DNA from: a virus
Length of the DNA: 64,000 nt
IMG/VR virus record: IMGVR_UViG_3300020186_000013
Coordinates: 124,001-188,000 of that record
Strand: one strand, 5' to 3'
The first letter of the stretch is position 1; every line of letters begins with the position of its first letter. The translations under genes were made by a program, and so were the position numbers. Below are positions 1-9,217 of this stretch, piece by piece. The notes below the pieces were generated by a model that worked only from the letters and a program-made list of their open reading frames with translations, searched no databases and had not been told where the DNA came from.

Positions 1-510
1 GACACCCTTGGTCTCGATGTCGGGCGTCTGCCCGGTCGGCTGAGGGTTCAGCGGGCTATCGACGTGATCGTCGGCAGCGGAGCCGGCCGTCTGGACGGCA
101 CCCTCGGCCTTCTTGAGGCGGGCCTTCTTGTCGCGACCCTTCTTCTCGTCCGACTCGTCGGAGTCCGACGACTCGGCCTTGAGGTCCTGCTCGACCTTCT
201 TCATGAAGGGGTTCTCGGCCTTCTTGGAGAACTGGCCCAGGAACGCCGACGCCGTCTTGGCTTTCGCCTCGGCGGTGCTGTCGACGCTGATGGCACCCTG
301 CTCTTCCTTGACGTCCTTTTCGTTCTCCTTGGAACGAGCACCAGTCTGTGCGACTTCGGTGCGGTCGTCGACGTTTTTGACGGGGTGCTCGGTCTCACCG
401 CCGATGGAGCCCGCTTCGGTGTGGGCCTCCTCGGCTGACTTGGTGTGACCGACGCGGCTGAGAAACGATTCGATGGTGGCCATCGAACTCTGTGCGGATT
501 TGGTTGCCAT
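1..510 (-). CDS. Lys/Glu-rich virion-type protein, 3' end outside window
   Basis: I read an open frame from an ATG at 510 to the window edge: 170 codons with no stop, so the C-terminus is missing. The protein starts MATKSAQSSMATIESFLSRV and is strongly charged, with alternating acidic and lysine stretches (SSDSDESDEKKGRDKK) and repeated KKAE/KKVE motifs typical of the virion proteins that follow. An AAGGAG ribosome site lies upstream. No enzyme motif is visible. A scaffold or internal head protein would fit, because the next upstream gene looks like a head protease, but that is inference. Confidence 0.7.
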   Translation of the reverse strand, partial: MATKSAQSSMATIESFLSRVGHTKSAEEAHTEAGSIGGETEHPVKNVDDRTEVAQTGARSKENEKDVKEEQGAISVDSTAEAKAKTASAFLGQFSKKAENPFMKKVEQDLKAESSDSDESDEKKGRDKKARLKKAEGAVQTAGSAADDHVDSPLNPQPTGQTPDIETKGV

Positions 511-595
511 AGCTGGCAGCACTCCTTTGCTTCGGTTACCTGTGTTGGTCCGTATCGCCAGTCCCTGAGCGGACCTCAGCCACCGTTAGGAGGCG

Positions 596-2104
596 TCAGA
601 TCACCTGATTCTGGACGATACCCAGTCTCGCTGTCAACATGAACTCGTCGTCGAACGCCGCGATGCGTTGCAACGCCGCGACCTTGTAAAGGGCGTACGC
701 CCTCGCGAGTTCTTCCGCCTCGTGCTTGTCCGAGGCGGACTTCTCGCTCCAGATTCCAGTTTCTAGAACTGGCATCCGGTAGGACCGGATCGAGGCGAGC
801 TGGCAGCGGTGGTCGACCGCCGCCTTCTCCAAGGACAGCCCGTCCCGGATTTGCAACACCCAGCGGCGAAGCTGGGCCGATGCGGTTTTGGTGGAGAGAG
901 CAAACGGATTGTTCGTCAGCCGCCGCTCCAAGGACCCGTCAGTAATCATTCGCCCGTAAACGCCACGCAACGCCGCCGCTGCGGGGGCCACGAACTCGGC
1001 CTTCTTGGTGAGCTTCGCGAATTCGCGGAGCGGCAGGATGACCTTCTCGACCGCGAGTGCAGCCAGGGCCTCGGCACACTTCTGCGTGCCGGGTTCGCCC
1101 AGCATCGCAGGATCGACTTTTCCTTGCAACCGGTCGTCGAAGGCGAGCTTGTAGATGTCGTGTACCTGGCGGCGGTCCATGGTCCGCTCCAAGTGGTCGA
1201 GCCCTGCGGCCAGCTTCACCTGTTGGTCAACGTCCGTGGGGTTCATCCGGGAGAAGTAGTCGTCGGCCATCATGACAGCCAGGGGAGCAGAAACGCCCAG
1301 GTCCTCGGCCACCTTGCTGCTGTACGCCCCGTAGGTGCCGTCCCAGCGATCGGACGCAGCCTTGGTGAGGTAGTCCGCCCGATTAGCGTACGCGATGCGG
1401 TCCGCCGGACGGAAGACGTTACTCATGTCGAACCACGTCGGGCGGGGGTTGTCGACGTGCAGCTGGTGGACGTCGTTGCCGACCTTCACCAGGCGGCTCA
1501 GGTTGTCCTTGCACCCGCCGGCCTTGCAGCTGGCTTCTTTGCAGTAGTCGTCGCGGGTCCTGGCCTGATTGCCGCACCACGAGCACGTGTCGTACGGGAC
1601 GCGGCACGCCATCGACACGGCGATGTCCTCGCCACGTGCCAGCTTCTCCATCTCCTTGTCGGCGACCAGCCCGCCGTTGCGTTCCGCCGCCGACTTCTCC
1701 TTGTTCAGGAACGCCAGCAACTCGACGCGACGCATGGTCTCGTTGTACGCGGACTTCTTGATGATCCCGTACGACGCCTGGGGGTCCTTGTTCTTGTGGT
1801 TCCGATACCACCGGGCGAACTTCTCGAACGTGTTGTGGTACTCGCGGCAGGTGGCCTCCTTGAAGCCGTCGCCGTTGCGGTTGGGGCCGTACGCCTCAGT
1901 CGCCCCGTGGGACAAGACGTGGACAGGCTCCTCGTCCTTCGCCGCCTTGATGTTGTCGATGACATCGAGAAAGGCGTGGGACGCCCGCTTGACGAAGTCC
2001 GAGCGGTCGTTGCCGATGAGGCCACGACTGCCGATCTTAATCATGGACACGACGGGACCGTCGAAGTCCCAACCGTGCGGGCTGATAATCTTAACCATTC
2101 CCAT
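596..2104 (-). CDS. Probable capsid maturation (prohead) protease
   Basis: The 502-aa protein carries, in its first 200 residues, the pattern I associate with head maturation proteases of large phages: HVLSHGATEAYGPNRNGDGF, then a YHNTFEKFARWYRNHKN segment, a VELLAFLNKEK strand and VSMACRVPYDTCSWCGNQAR followed by a further CxxxxCxxxxC cluster that could bind zinc. The rest is helical, with several K-A-A/KLAF patches shared with neighbouring virion proteins. AGGAGACAGGC precedes the ATG at 2104. If correct, it would process head proteins during assembly. The family call comes from motif memory, not from a search; a non-proteolytic core protein is the alternative. Confidence 0.55.
   Translation of the reverse strand: MGMVKIISPHGWDFDGPVVSMIKIGSRGLIGNDRSDFVKRASHAFLDVIDNIKAAKDEEPVHVLSHGATEAYGPNRNGDGFKEATCREYHNTFEKFARWYRNHKNKDPQASYGIIKKSAYNETMRRVELLAFLNKEKSAAERNGGLVADKEMEKLARGEDIAVSMACRVPYDTCSWCGNQARTRDDYCKEASCKAGGCKDNLSRLVKVGNDVHQLHVDNPRPTWFDMSNVFRPADRIAYANRADYLTKAASDRWDGTYGAYSSKVAEDLGVSAPLAVMMADDYFSRMNPTDVDQQVKLAAGLDHLERTMDRRQVHDIYKLAFDDRLQGKVDPAMLGEPGTQKCAEALAALAVEKVILPLREFAKLTKKAEFVAPAAAALRGVYGRMITDGSLERRLTNNPFALSTKTASAQLRRWVLQIRDGLSLEKAAVDHRCQLASIRSYRMPVLETGIWSEKSASDKHEAEELARAYALYKVAALQRIAAFDDEFMLTARLGIVQNQVI
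749..766. repeat. Copy of dispersed 18-bp near-palindrome, inside a gene
   Basis: CCAGATTCCAGTTTCTAG matches the reverse form of the element seen in intergenic gaps elsewhere (best form CTAGAAACCGGAATCTAG). Here it lies within the 3' part of the probable protease gene and encodes part of VLETGIW. Being in coding DNA makes this copy less certain as a functional site. Confidence 0.45.
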
Positions 2105-2115
2105 TGCCTGTCTCC

Positions 2116-3402
2116 TTACTTGCCGGCGGGCACGAGCGGCTTGAGACCGCCCTCGGCTCGCATCTTCTTGAACATCTCTGCCATGGTCTCGTGGCGGACC
2201 TTGTCCTCGGTGGCTCCGCGTCCGAGGTAGCCGGCGGCGTCCAGGGCCATGGGTAAGCCGTACCCGAACACCCGTGCCGGCGTCGACAGGCCCTTGTTCA
2301 TCACATTCTTTTCGCGAAGAGCCCTAAACCCGATTGTGTTGACGTGCCGTACATCGGCCTTCGACATGGTTGCCGGGAGGCCCGGTGCCGACTTGGCGTG
2401 GCTCTTGATCAGAGCGTCCAGTTTTTTCAACGTGCCGGCTGACGCTGGGCCACTGGTCTGCACTTTGTCGCGGAACGCTTTCACGGCGTCTGGAACACCA
2501 GGGGTTGGCGGGGGCGTGAAGTTGTGTACGACCTTATCACCGCTCAAACCGCCCTTGCTGAATAAGTCACGAATGCCGCCGAACCACCGCCCGCCGCCGA
2601 ACAGACCCTGGTTGGTGTTCTGAAGGAGCTTAGCCCGCTCAACGGCGGCGTCTGGTCCGCCCATGAGGTTCTTGATCATCGCTTGCCGCTCAGGCGTGGC
2701 GAACATGGGATGGTCTTTACCGATCTGTTCTAGCCCGGTCATAAACATACGCGGATCGCGGCCCATACCGCGAGCGTTCTGATACATGGTCTTGATATCG
2801 TGCAGGCCCAAGAGCCCGCCACCGTACAACGAGAACGGGGCATTTTCAGCCAGCGTACTCTTGACGCCCCTGACCACGTTCAGAGCCTTTTCCGGCACCG
2901 TCGGCTTACTTGCCGCCTCGATCTTGGCGACCATGTCCGGATGATCAGCGACGTACTTCGGATCGATCGAGAACTTCTTTCCGGTCGTCAGGTCGGTGAA
3001 GACGCCAGGACCGTCGGTCGGCACCTTCGGACCGCCGCCGCCCATGCTCGGCCAGTATTTCTGAGCCGCCCCGATGCCGCCACCCAAGGCACCGCCGGCC
3101 AGGGCACCGGTCAAGGCACTGCCGAGCATGCCCTTACGCTTGCTCTCGGGCGTGCCGTCCTGGTTGCCCATGTAGTGACTGGCCCCGCCGGCCAACGCTC
3201 CGACGCCCCCGCCGAGAAGGGCCTTGCCGACGATCGGGTCCTTGGCGACGTCCCCCACCGAGGTCATGATGTCGGACAAGCCGAGGGCCTTTTTCTCGGT
3301 CCACGTGTGGCCCTCGGTGCGTACCTTCGCCGCCCGCTCGGCGAGGTAATCGACCGCTTGCTTGAGGGTGCCGTCAACCAAGAAGTCCAGAGGGAGCGTC
3401 AT
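2116..3402 (-). CDS. Gly/Ala-rich virion protein with hydrophobic segments
   Basis: The 428-aa protein begins with LKQAVDYLAERAAKV, a short helical module like those in neighbouring proteins. Two glycine-zipper-like hydrophobic stretches follow at about residues 60-80 and 90-112 (LLGGGVGALAGGA, LTGALAGGALGGGIGAA). The remainder is proline- and lysine-rich without a recognised domain. Such segments are common in phage ejection or membrane-penetrating proteins, which is my best guess. The gene overlaps the 3' end of the next upstream gene by 29 bp, as expected in a translationally coupled virion operon. Confidence 0.7.
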   Translation of the reverse strand: MTLPLDFLVDGTLKQAVDYLAERAAKVRTEGHTWTEKKALGLSDIMTSVGDVAKDPIVGKALLGGGVGALAGGASHYMGNQDGTPESKRKGMLGSALTGALAGGALGGGIGAAQKYWPSMGGGGPKVPTDGPGVFTDLTTGKKFSIDPKYVADHPDMVAKIEAASKPTVPEKALNVVRGVKSTLAENAPFSLYGGGLLGLHDIKTMYQNARGMGRDPRMFMTGLEQIGKDHPMFATPERQAMIKNLMGGPDAAVERAKLLQNTNQGLFGGGRWFGGIRDLFSKGGLSGDKVVHNFTPPPTPGVPDAVKAFRDKVQTSGPASAGTLKKLDALIKSHAKSAPGLPATMSKADVRHVNTIGFRALREKNVMNKGLSTPARVFGYGLPMALDAAGYLGRGATEDKVRHETMAEMFKKMRAEGGLKPLVPAGK

Positions 3403-5008
3403 TGAGGATGCTCGTGTTAGGCGTTGAGATCCGGGTCGCCGTGATACCCTTCTCGATGTCGGTCAGTTCCTTCGTCTCGAACGGTTCCGTGTGCCCGGCG
3501 AGACGCTTCCGCAGAAGCGGCTTTAACGCCCCGGCGTGCTCGGCGGTCCGGGGAGCCAGCTGGGCGATTTCGTTGTACGCCGACACGACCTTATCCGGGT
3601 CGTGACCCGAGATGGGGTCGTCGGGGTCGGTCAACATCGAGTTCAGCATGGCGTGAGTCTTGATCTTCCGCAACTCGTTCTGGTGCTGCGGGTCCTCCAG
3701 GTCGAGCCACGCATCCTCGATCAGATCGTTCTTGGTCTTGGGGTACTCGCCCAGGCCGCGACTGATCATCGACCCAATGGCCGAAGTGCTAATCTGGGAG
3801 AGGGCTCGCTTCTCGGCTCCCGGTGTGACCATAGCTTTTGCGGCCTGGTCCTTGATCTCCTCGATCGCCGCCAAGCGGTCTTCGTCCTCCGGGTCCGGCT
3901 CATCGTCTTCGATCGGGCCGCGAGCGGCAGGACCGCCGTGTTCGCCCTGGCCCATGCGGTTGAGGACCACGCCACCGCCGATGTCGCCGGCAGCGATAAC
4001 CCCGGCGTCGATCAGGAGGCTCATCGGGGTGTGGGCAGCTTGCTTGGTCCCGCCCAGCAGGTTCCAGCTACTTGCGGAAGTAGACTGGTTTGGGGCCGTG
4101 GCCCTGCTGGACGGTTCCGCGAAAGGGACGAGGTGTCCCGAAACCTGGTCGAAGTAATCCTGTGCCTCCTTCGCCCACACACGGGCCTGGTTCACGTCCC
4201 GAGCCGCCTTGATGGCGGCGACGACGATCGTGAACGGCTCGTGGTGCAGGTCGAACGCAACCTTCTGGACGGGCGTCTTGTCGGCACCAGGCTCCCGCAA
4301 CTTGGCCCGATCGTACGCCATCTTGCACAGATCGACAGCAAGGGGACCGTAGTACGTCTTGGCGGCGTGTTCGACCTGGGCGTACGGCAGACGGTAGCAC
4401 GCTGCCTGCTTGAGGTACGAGGTCAGGTCGGCCACGTGGTGACGCAGCTTGTCTTCGCAGTCGGCCGCGTGCCGGCGTGACTCATCGGCCGCGTTCTTGG
4501 CTCGCTGGAACTTGCCGTAGTCCCGCTTGAGCACCGTGGCGGCTTCCGGTTTGGGTTTGGACACCGGCAGCACCTTGCCAGCCTTGGCGTCCGCCGCCGC
4601 CTTCTCCATGAGCGGGGTGTCCCGCCGCTGGGCTGCGAGCTTCCGCTCGTCGGGCAGCCACGTCGGCGGGGCGTTGTAGTCGGCGTCGAAGGCGACCTTG
4701 TGCATGGCCTCCTTCTTCGTGTCGACCTTCTCCGGGTAGACGGAGGAGACGATCTTGGCGGGGTCGCACAGCGGGTAGCTGGCGAGCTTGTCGAGGATCG
4801 ACGTGTTGGCCCGCCACTGGCCGAGCTGTCGCCCCGTGTTGTAGGCCCGGCCCAGCATGGTAATCATGCCGGGGCCGAACTGTTCGTCGCGGGCCACCTT
4901 CTCGACCGCCTGGTCGGGACTCATGTTCTTCTGGTCGACGTAGTCCACCGCCGTCTTGATTGCACTCAAGAGGCGGCGTTCGTCGCTGCTGGCAATTTCT
5001 TGTGGCAT
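3374..5008 (-). CDS. Virion structural protein, unknown role
   Basis: The ATG at 5008 was chosen because GGAGG sits eight bases upstream; an ATG at 5023 is in frame but lacks a site. The 544-aa product opens with a helical module (LLSAIKTAVDYVDQKNMSPD then QAVEKVARDEQF) that resembles modules in the proteins at 23265 and 61802. KVAF patches recur near residues 105 and 250. A glycine-containing hydrophobic segment lies near residue 340 (LLIDAGVIAAGDIGGGVVL), followed by an acidic DDEPDPEDEDRLAAIEE stretch. I see no catalytic signature; placement argues for a head or internal virion protein. Confidence 0.7.
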   Translation of the reverse strand: MPQEIASSDERRLLSAIKTAVDYVDQKNMSPDQAVEKVARDEQFGPGMITMLGRAYNTGRQLGQWRANTSILDKLASYPLCDPAKIVSSVYPEKVDTKKEAMHKVAFDADYNAPPTWLPDERKLAAQRRDTPLMEKAAADAKAGKVLPVSKPKPEAATVLKRDYGKFQRAKNAADESRRHAADCEDKLRHHVADLTSYLKQAACYRLPYAQVEHAAKTYYGPLAVDLCKMAYDRAKLREPGADKTPVQKVAFDLHHEPFTIVVAAIKAARDVNQARVWAKEAQDYFDQVSGHLVPFAEPSSRATAPNQSTSASSWNLLGGTKQAAHTPMSLLIDAGVIAAGDIGGGVVLNRMGQGEHGGPAARGPIEDDEPDPEDEDRLAAIEEIKDQAAKAMVTPGAEKRALSQISTSAIGSMISRGLGEYPKTKNDLIEDAWLDLEDPQHQNELRKIKTHAMLNSMLTDPDDPISGHDPDKVVSAYNEIAQLAPRTAEHAGALKPLLRKRLAGHTEPFETKELTDIEKGITATRISTPNTSILNDAPSGLLG

Positions 5009-5028
5009 AGGGCGGTCCTCCATAACCG

Positions 5029-6063
5029 CTACTTGGTGTCCGTCGGCAAGGCCCGGACCGGCGACGGCAGTCGCAGGCTCTCCAGGTCGTCCAACCCCTT
5101 CACGTTCAGGCCGGCAGCGAGTGCCCCGACCTCACCGTCCCGAAGTTCAGCCGCCATCTTATCGTAGACCTTCACCTTCGGGCTCAGGAACTCGTTCGTC
5201 TCGTCACCGATCGAGTACACGTTCTCGATCTCGGACATCAGCCCGCCGATGCTCTGCTCGATCTGGTTCTTCTTCTGGTCGAGGGTCTCCTCGGACTTCT
5301 CGATCTCCATCAGCCGGGCGTGGATGCCGAACAACTCAATGACGTTGAACTTGTTGATCTCGAACGTCCGGACCGCCTGGCTGGAGCGGGCACGCAACGT
5401 CGTCGCCCAGTGGTCATCCAGGTACTTCGCCATCTCATCCTGAGAGTTGCAAATCTTCCCCGTCTGGAAACTTTGCAGCATGAACTCCAGCACGATCGGC
5501 CCGGCGAAGTACGCGAACATCTTGATCGAGGCGTCGAGGAAGGGGCGGGCGATGATCTCCTTACTCCACGGCATGACCGGGTTGTCGGCGTCGTGGTGCG
5601 ACGGGACCAGGCCGAAGTTCCTCTGCATCGCCGGAATCAGCACGTTCTTGGTGATGTAGTCCCGGTACTTCAGCCGGTCGCGGACATTGAAGAACAGCTG
5701 CTCGTAATACTCGATCGTGTTGGGGAGGATGCCGGTCGCGTTGTGGATCTGGTCGTTGCTCTGGCCCGCCAGGATGCGGGCCTGGATCATCATCGCGGTG
5801 TCGGACTCCTCCAGCTCCTTCTCGTGGATCTTGTAGGCGTAGAACATGTCGATGTTCCTCGCGAACAGCTCGTCGAGGTGGTCCTCCTGGTCGGGGGCGT
5901 TGTATTTGAGGATGAAGTTACGCCCGTCTCGAACGTACTTGTCGTCCGACCGGCCCGGCCTACGCGGGGTCGGCTTGTGCCCGGCCAGTACGAGTACACG
6001 TTCCCACCGCCAGTCCGGGCGGCGGAAGAAGCTGTACGTCTCCATCGCGTGGTGCAGATTCAT
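5029..6063 (-). CDS. HTH-containing phage protein, possibly terminase small subunit-like
   Basis: The start at 6063 overlaps the stop of the upstream gene (ATGA), which supports it over longer in-frame extensions. The 344-aa protein has a possible helix-turn-helix near residues 90-120 (ARILAGQSNDQIHNATGILP then TIEYYEQLFFNVRDRL), where a resolvase-like DxxI..xTG pattern suggests DNA or RNA binding. A coiled-coil-like segment (LMEIEKSEETLDQKKNQIEQ) lies in the last third. No ATPase motif is present. A DNA-recognition role in packaging would fit the position next to head genes, but is unproven. Confidence 0.6.
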   Translation of the reverse strand: MNLHHAMETYSFFRRPDWRWERVLVLAGHKPTPRRPGRSDDKYVRDGRNFILKYNAPDQEDHLDELFARNIDMFYAYKIHEKELEESDTAMMIQARILAGQSNDQIHNATGILPNTIEYYEQLFFNVRDRLKYRDYITKNVLIPAMQRNFGLVPSHHDADNPVMPWSKEIIARPFLDASIKMFAYFAGPIVLEFMLQSFQTGKICNSQDEMAKYLDDHWATTLRARSSQAVRTFEINKFNVIELFGIHARLMEIEKSEETLDQKKNQIEQSIGGLMSEIENVYSIGDETNEFLSPKVKVYDKMAAELRDGEVGALAAGLNVKGLDDLESLRLPSPVRALPTDTK

Positions 6064-6542
6064 TGCATGTCCGTCGAGGAACCGATGTTCACGCAGAACT
6101 CCCAGCCGTCGGTCGTCGTGATCACAACCCACAGGACGCGGTTGTTGGCTTGGAGGCGGTCCGAGACGCCGGTGATCGGCGTCTGTTGGAGGGGGTCCTG
6201 GCTGAAAAAATAGTGACCAAAGCCGCCGGGCGACTCATCAGCGTCGTACCGGGCCACGCCGAGTGTCCCGGCGATCGTCGGCTGCACGACAAACAGCTCC
6301 CGCGACAGGGCGTTGCCGTCCGCGTCCGTGACCGGCGTGTTGAAGGCCGCTTCCCGCCGGTTGTAGATGTCGACCGCGAAGCCTCCGACGCCGGGGGAGT
6401 CGGTCCGGCAGATGACGATCTTGTTGAGCAGCACGCGGCTGGGGACCTTGAGGCCAATGATGGCCTTGCCCGAGATGCCGCCGAATTCGGCGTCGCCGAT
6501 GACGATGCCGCCGCGTGGTTCGATTTCGTGGGGGACACCCAT
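6060..6542 (-). CDS. Small beta-rich virion protein
   Basis: The 160-aa product is rich in beta-forming segments and glycine (GGIVIGDAEFGGISGKAIIG, VLWVVITTTDGWEFCVNIG) with no low-complexity region, no lysine patches and no signal peptide. That differs from its neighbours and suggests a compact folded domain, for example a head-decoration or tail-tube type protein. I do not recognise the family. It is coupled to the next gene by an ATGA overlap. Confidence 0.6.
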   Translation of the reverse strand: MGVPHEIEPRGGIVIGDAEFGGISGKAIIGLKVPSRVLLNKIVICRTDSPGVGGFAVDIYNRREAAFNTPVTDADGNALSRELFVVQPTIAGTLGVARYDADESPGGFGHYFFSQDPLQQTPITGVSDRLQANNRVLWVVITTTDGWEFCVNIGSSTDMQ

Positions 6543-6553
6543 TGCACTCTCCG

Positions 6554-9160
6554 TTAGTTACGGGCAGCTTCCTGCACACTCGGGTCGGACGGGTTGGCCA
6601 TGTTACCGAACTGGCCGTCCATACCGCCACCGACTTGCTTCTCCTTGAGGAAGAGGCAGACGTCGCCCATGACCTCGAAGGCGTTGCGGAGGGAGTCTTC
6701 GAGTTCCGGCAAGTCCTGCTTGCCGTAGCGGTCCTCGAACTCCTCTTGGTGCCAGTAGAACATGAACAGGATGCGGCCCAGCTTGTCCAGGGCCTTCATC
6801 AGATCGCCCAGGTAGCGATCGACCAGGCTGTCCTGGCGGACGGCTTTGAGCATCCCCGAGATCATTGCCGTGTCGAAGACCTCTTTCTGGCCCGCCGCCC
6901 CGGCCTCCTGGGCCGTCTGCATCGCCTGCTGGTCGGGCTGGTAGAACGGGTCGTAGATCGTCGGGTCCGTCTTGGCGGACATCAGTTCGGGGGCCTGATG
7001 GAACTCCTCCTGCGGGTAGATCGCGTTGACCTGTCCGTTGCCGACCCGCTCCATGCCTTGCTCGGCCGGCGGGAACGCGGGAGCCCCAGGACCACCCGAC
7101 AACGCAGACTGAGTCGGCCCGCCGAAGCCCTCGGCGTACTTGATGCGGTAGGTCGCGGACCCCTTCTTCTCGGCCTGCCGCATGATGGCACGGGCCGACG
7201 CCTCGTCGGTGCCGTGGTCACGGACCAGGCTGATGAACGCCGCCTTCTTGGTCATCCGGTGCTCGCGGCCATTCGCCTTGACGTACACGTCGCAGCCCCG
7301 GTCGAGGACGCGGATCGCCGCCGTCTTCTCGAACAACATGAGCTGCACGTCGTTGATGTTGCCGGGGTTGATCGGCCGCTCCTCGGTGCCGCTGCCGGGG
7401 TCGGACTCCGACATCGAACAACACGCGAGCAGGCCGTCCTCCTCACGCTTCTTCGGCTTGGGCGGGTCCTTGAGCTTGAAGACCTTGAAGTTCTTGGGCA
7501 CGTTCAGCTCGCCACCGACGGACCGCAGCCCGGACCCTTCACGCGGGTTGATGTGCAACAGGACGTCATACGTCGAGACGTACTCCTCGCCCGACAGCCA
7601 CCGGTTGTTACTGTGCGTCGGCGGCAGCCAGGTCGGGCGATCCTTGCCGTACGAACAGGCGTCCTTGAAGTCGACCCGGTAGGTGTCGTCGTCGACCTTC
7701 TTGCGGACGCGGAACGGCGTGGTGCCCGCCCCGTTCTCGCCAACGGCCAGGTAATGGCCCTCCTGCTCCAGCGTGTCCGAGTCCGATACGCCCTTCCACC
7801 ACTTCTGGAAGTCCGGGCGGTCGGGCTTGGCGTTGGGCTTCACCCACAGGTTGGAGGCGTGGATGTTCACCCAGTTCTTCGGGTCCGACAGGCGGATCAC
7901 GGTGGCCCACTGCTCCCGGCCTCGGTTGGTCTGGGGGTGCATGATGACCAGCATCTCGTCGAACGAGCCCGGCTTCTCTAGGACGTCGAAGACCCCGGTC
8001 TCTCCGGGGTTGGTGAGTTCCATGCGGACCTGGGTGTCGTACACCTGGCTGACGCCCTGGGAGTCCCGCTTGTCCTTGATGAGGACGGTGTCCTTGAGGA
8101 GCTTCTCCCGCTCGTCGGAGTCCAGCTCCTCCTTGTTCTGGGTGAAGCCGCCGGGGGCATCCATGTCGACCTTGTTCTCGGTCGCCCGCTTGCCCATGGC
8201 CCCCGCGAGGGCGTCGTAGACGATGATCTGGAGGGCACCGCTCTTGATCGGGTGCACGGCCGGCAGCGGGTCGGCGACGAGGGACCCGCCAACGCGGCGG
8301 TCGGCCGCGACCTTGGTTCGGACCGGGTCGACCTTCTTGATGAGTGACTTCGCGTCGGCCAACATGTCCTGGCCAAGTTTCAAGAAAAAGTCCCTGCCGT
8401 AGAACTTCTCGAAACCGGCTTTTAGGAGCGGGTGTCGCTGGGTCAACTCGAACGCCCCCTCGGCGAGCTTAATGTTCTCGCCCAAGAACCGCGTCAGAGT
8501 GAGCCGCTCGTCGAGGCCAGCGTGCTTCTGGAAGATCTTGTCGCTCTTGGTCGCGGCGGCACCAGCGAACGCCAAGAACGGGAGAGCCCACTCCTGGATG
8601 CGGGGCCGATAGTGGTCCGAGCCGTACTTCGACGACGTCGGCGGGTGCGACAGGCGATAGATGTCCGGCGGGACACCGCCGAGCTGGTAGGTGTCCTTGG
8701 GCGAAGCCTCGCCCAGGACGTGGGGCTTGCGGGAGATCAGGTAGTTGACCCAGTTCTCCTTCATCGGCACGAAGGCGTCCTGCTTCTTGACGTACAGAAG
8801 CTCGTGGCCTTTCAAGTCGCCGTTCAAAAAGAACACCGGGGCGTAGAGCCACTGGTCGCCGACCTTGAACCCGAAGACGCCCATGGCCTTCGTGTTGTCC
8901 TCGTTCCGGTCGACGAGCTGAAAGCCGATGATGTAGTCGATGAGCCGGGGACTCTTGTCCTTCAGGTAGGCGTAGGCGAGCGAGGAGAAGGCTTGCTCGA
9001 AGCCCGACTCCTGCTCGCCGCCGATGGACGCCTGCTTGATCTTGGTGCGGTCGAGGTCCCGGACGGCCTGACGCAGGGGCGTCTTGGCCGACTTGGACGC
9101 CCAGTACCAGCCCTGGTCCGTGGATCGCTTCTCGAATTTGGTCGTGGCGGTAATGCTCAT
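6554..9160 (-). CDS. Large virion protein, unknown family
   Basis: The ATG at 9160 has GGATGGAGTC immediately upstream, so I start there and get 868 aa. The N-terminal 250 residues look globular (FSSLAYAYLKDKSPRLIDY, FKVGDQWLYAPVFFLNGDLK). A central part around 370-560 is charged, and the end has a proline/glutamine-rich linker (ALSGGPGAPAFPPAEQ) followed by an amphipathic helical domain (RILFMFYWHQEEFEDRYGKQ). Lysine-alanine patches (FEKTAAIRVL, MTKKAAFISL) match other virion proteins. Its size and position beside head genes would suit a portal or baseplate component; no motif proves this. Confidence 0.65.
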   Translation of the reverse strand: MSITATTKFEKRSTDQGWYWASKSAKTPLRQAVRDLDRTKIKQASIGGEQESGFEQAFSSLAYAYLKDKSPRLIDYIIGFQLVDRNEDNTKAMGVFGFKVGDQWLYAPVFFLNGDLKGHELLYVKKQDAFVPMKENWVNYLISRKPHVLGEASPKDTYQLGGVPPDIYRLSHPPTSSKYGSDHYRPRIQEWALPFLAFAGAAATKSDKIFQKHAGLDERLTLTRFLGENIKLAEGAFELTQRHPLLKAGFEKFYGRDFFLKLGQDMLADAKSLIKKVDPVRTKVAADRRVGGSLVADPLPAVHPIKSGALQIIVYDALAGAMGKRATENKVDMDAPGGFTQNKEELDSDEREKLLKDTVLIKDKRDSQGVSQVYDTQVRMELTNPGETGVFDVLEKPGSFDEMLVIMHPQTNRGREQWATVIRLSDPKNWVNIHASNLWVKPNAKPDRPDFQKWWKGVSDSDTLEQEGHYLAVGENGAGTTPFRVRKKVDDDTYRVDFKDACSYGKDRPTWLPPTHSNNRWLSGEEYVSTYDVLLHINPREGSGLRSVGGELNVPKNFKVFKLKDPPKPKKREEDGLLACCSMSESDPGSGTEERPINPGNINDVQLMLFEKTAAIRVLDRGCDVYVKANGREHRMTKKAAFISLVRDHGTDEASARAIMRQAEKKGSATYRIKYAEGFGGPTQSALSGGPGAPAFPPAEQGMERVGNGQVNAIYPQEEFHQAPELMSAKTDPTIYDPFYQPDQQAMQTAQEAGAAGQKEVFDTAMISGMLKAVRQDSLVDRYLGDLMKALDKLGRILFMFYWHQEEFEDRYGKQDLPELEDSLRNAFEVMGDVCLFLKEKQVGGGMDGQFGNMANPSDPSVQEAARN

Positions 9161-9217
9161 GACTCCATCCGTGGATTCGGCTGTGTGTCTGCCATTCCTT
9201 CGGCACCGCACCGATGG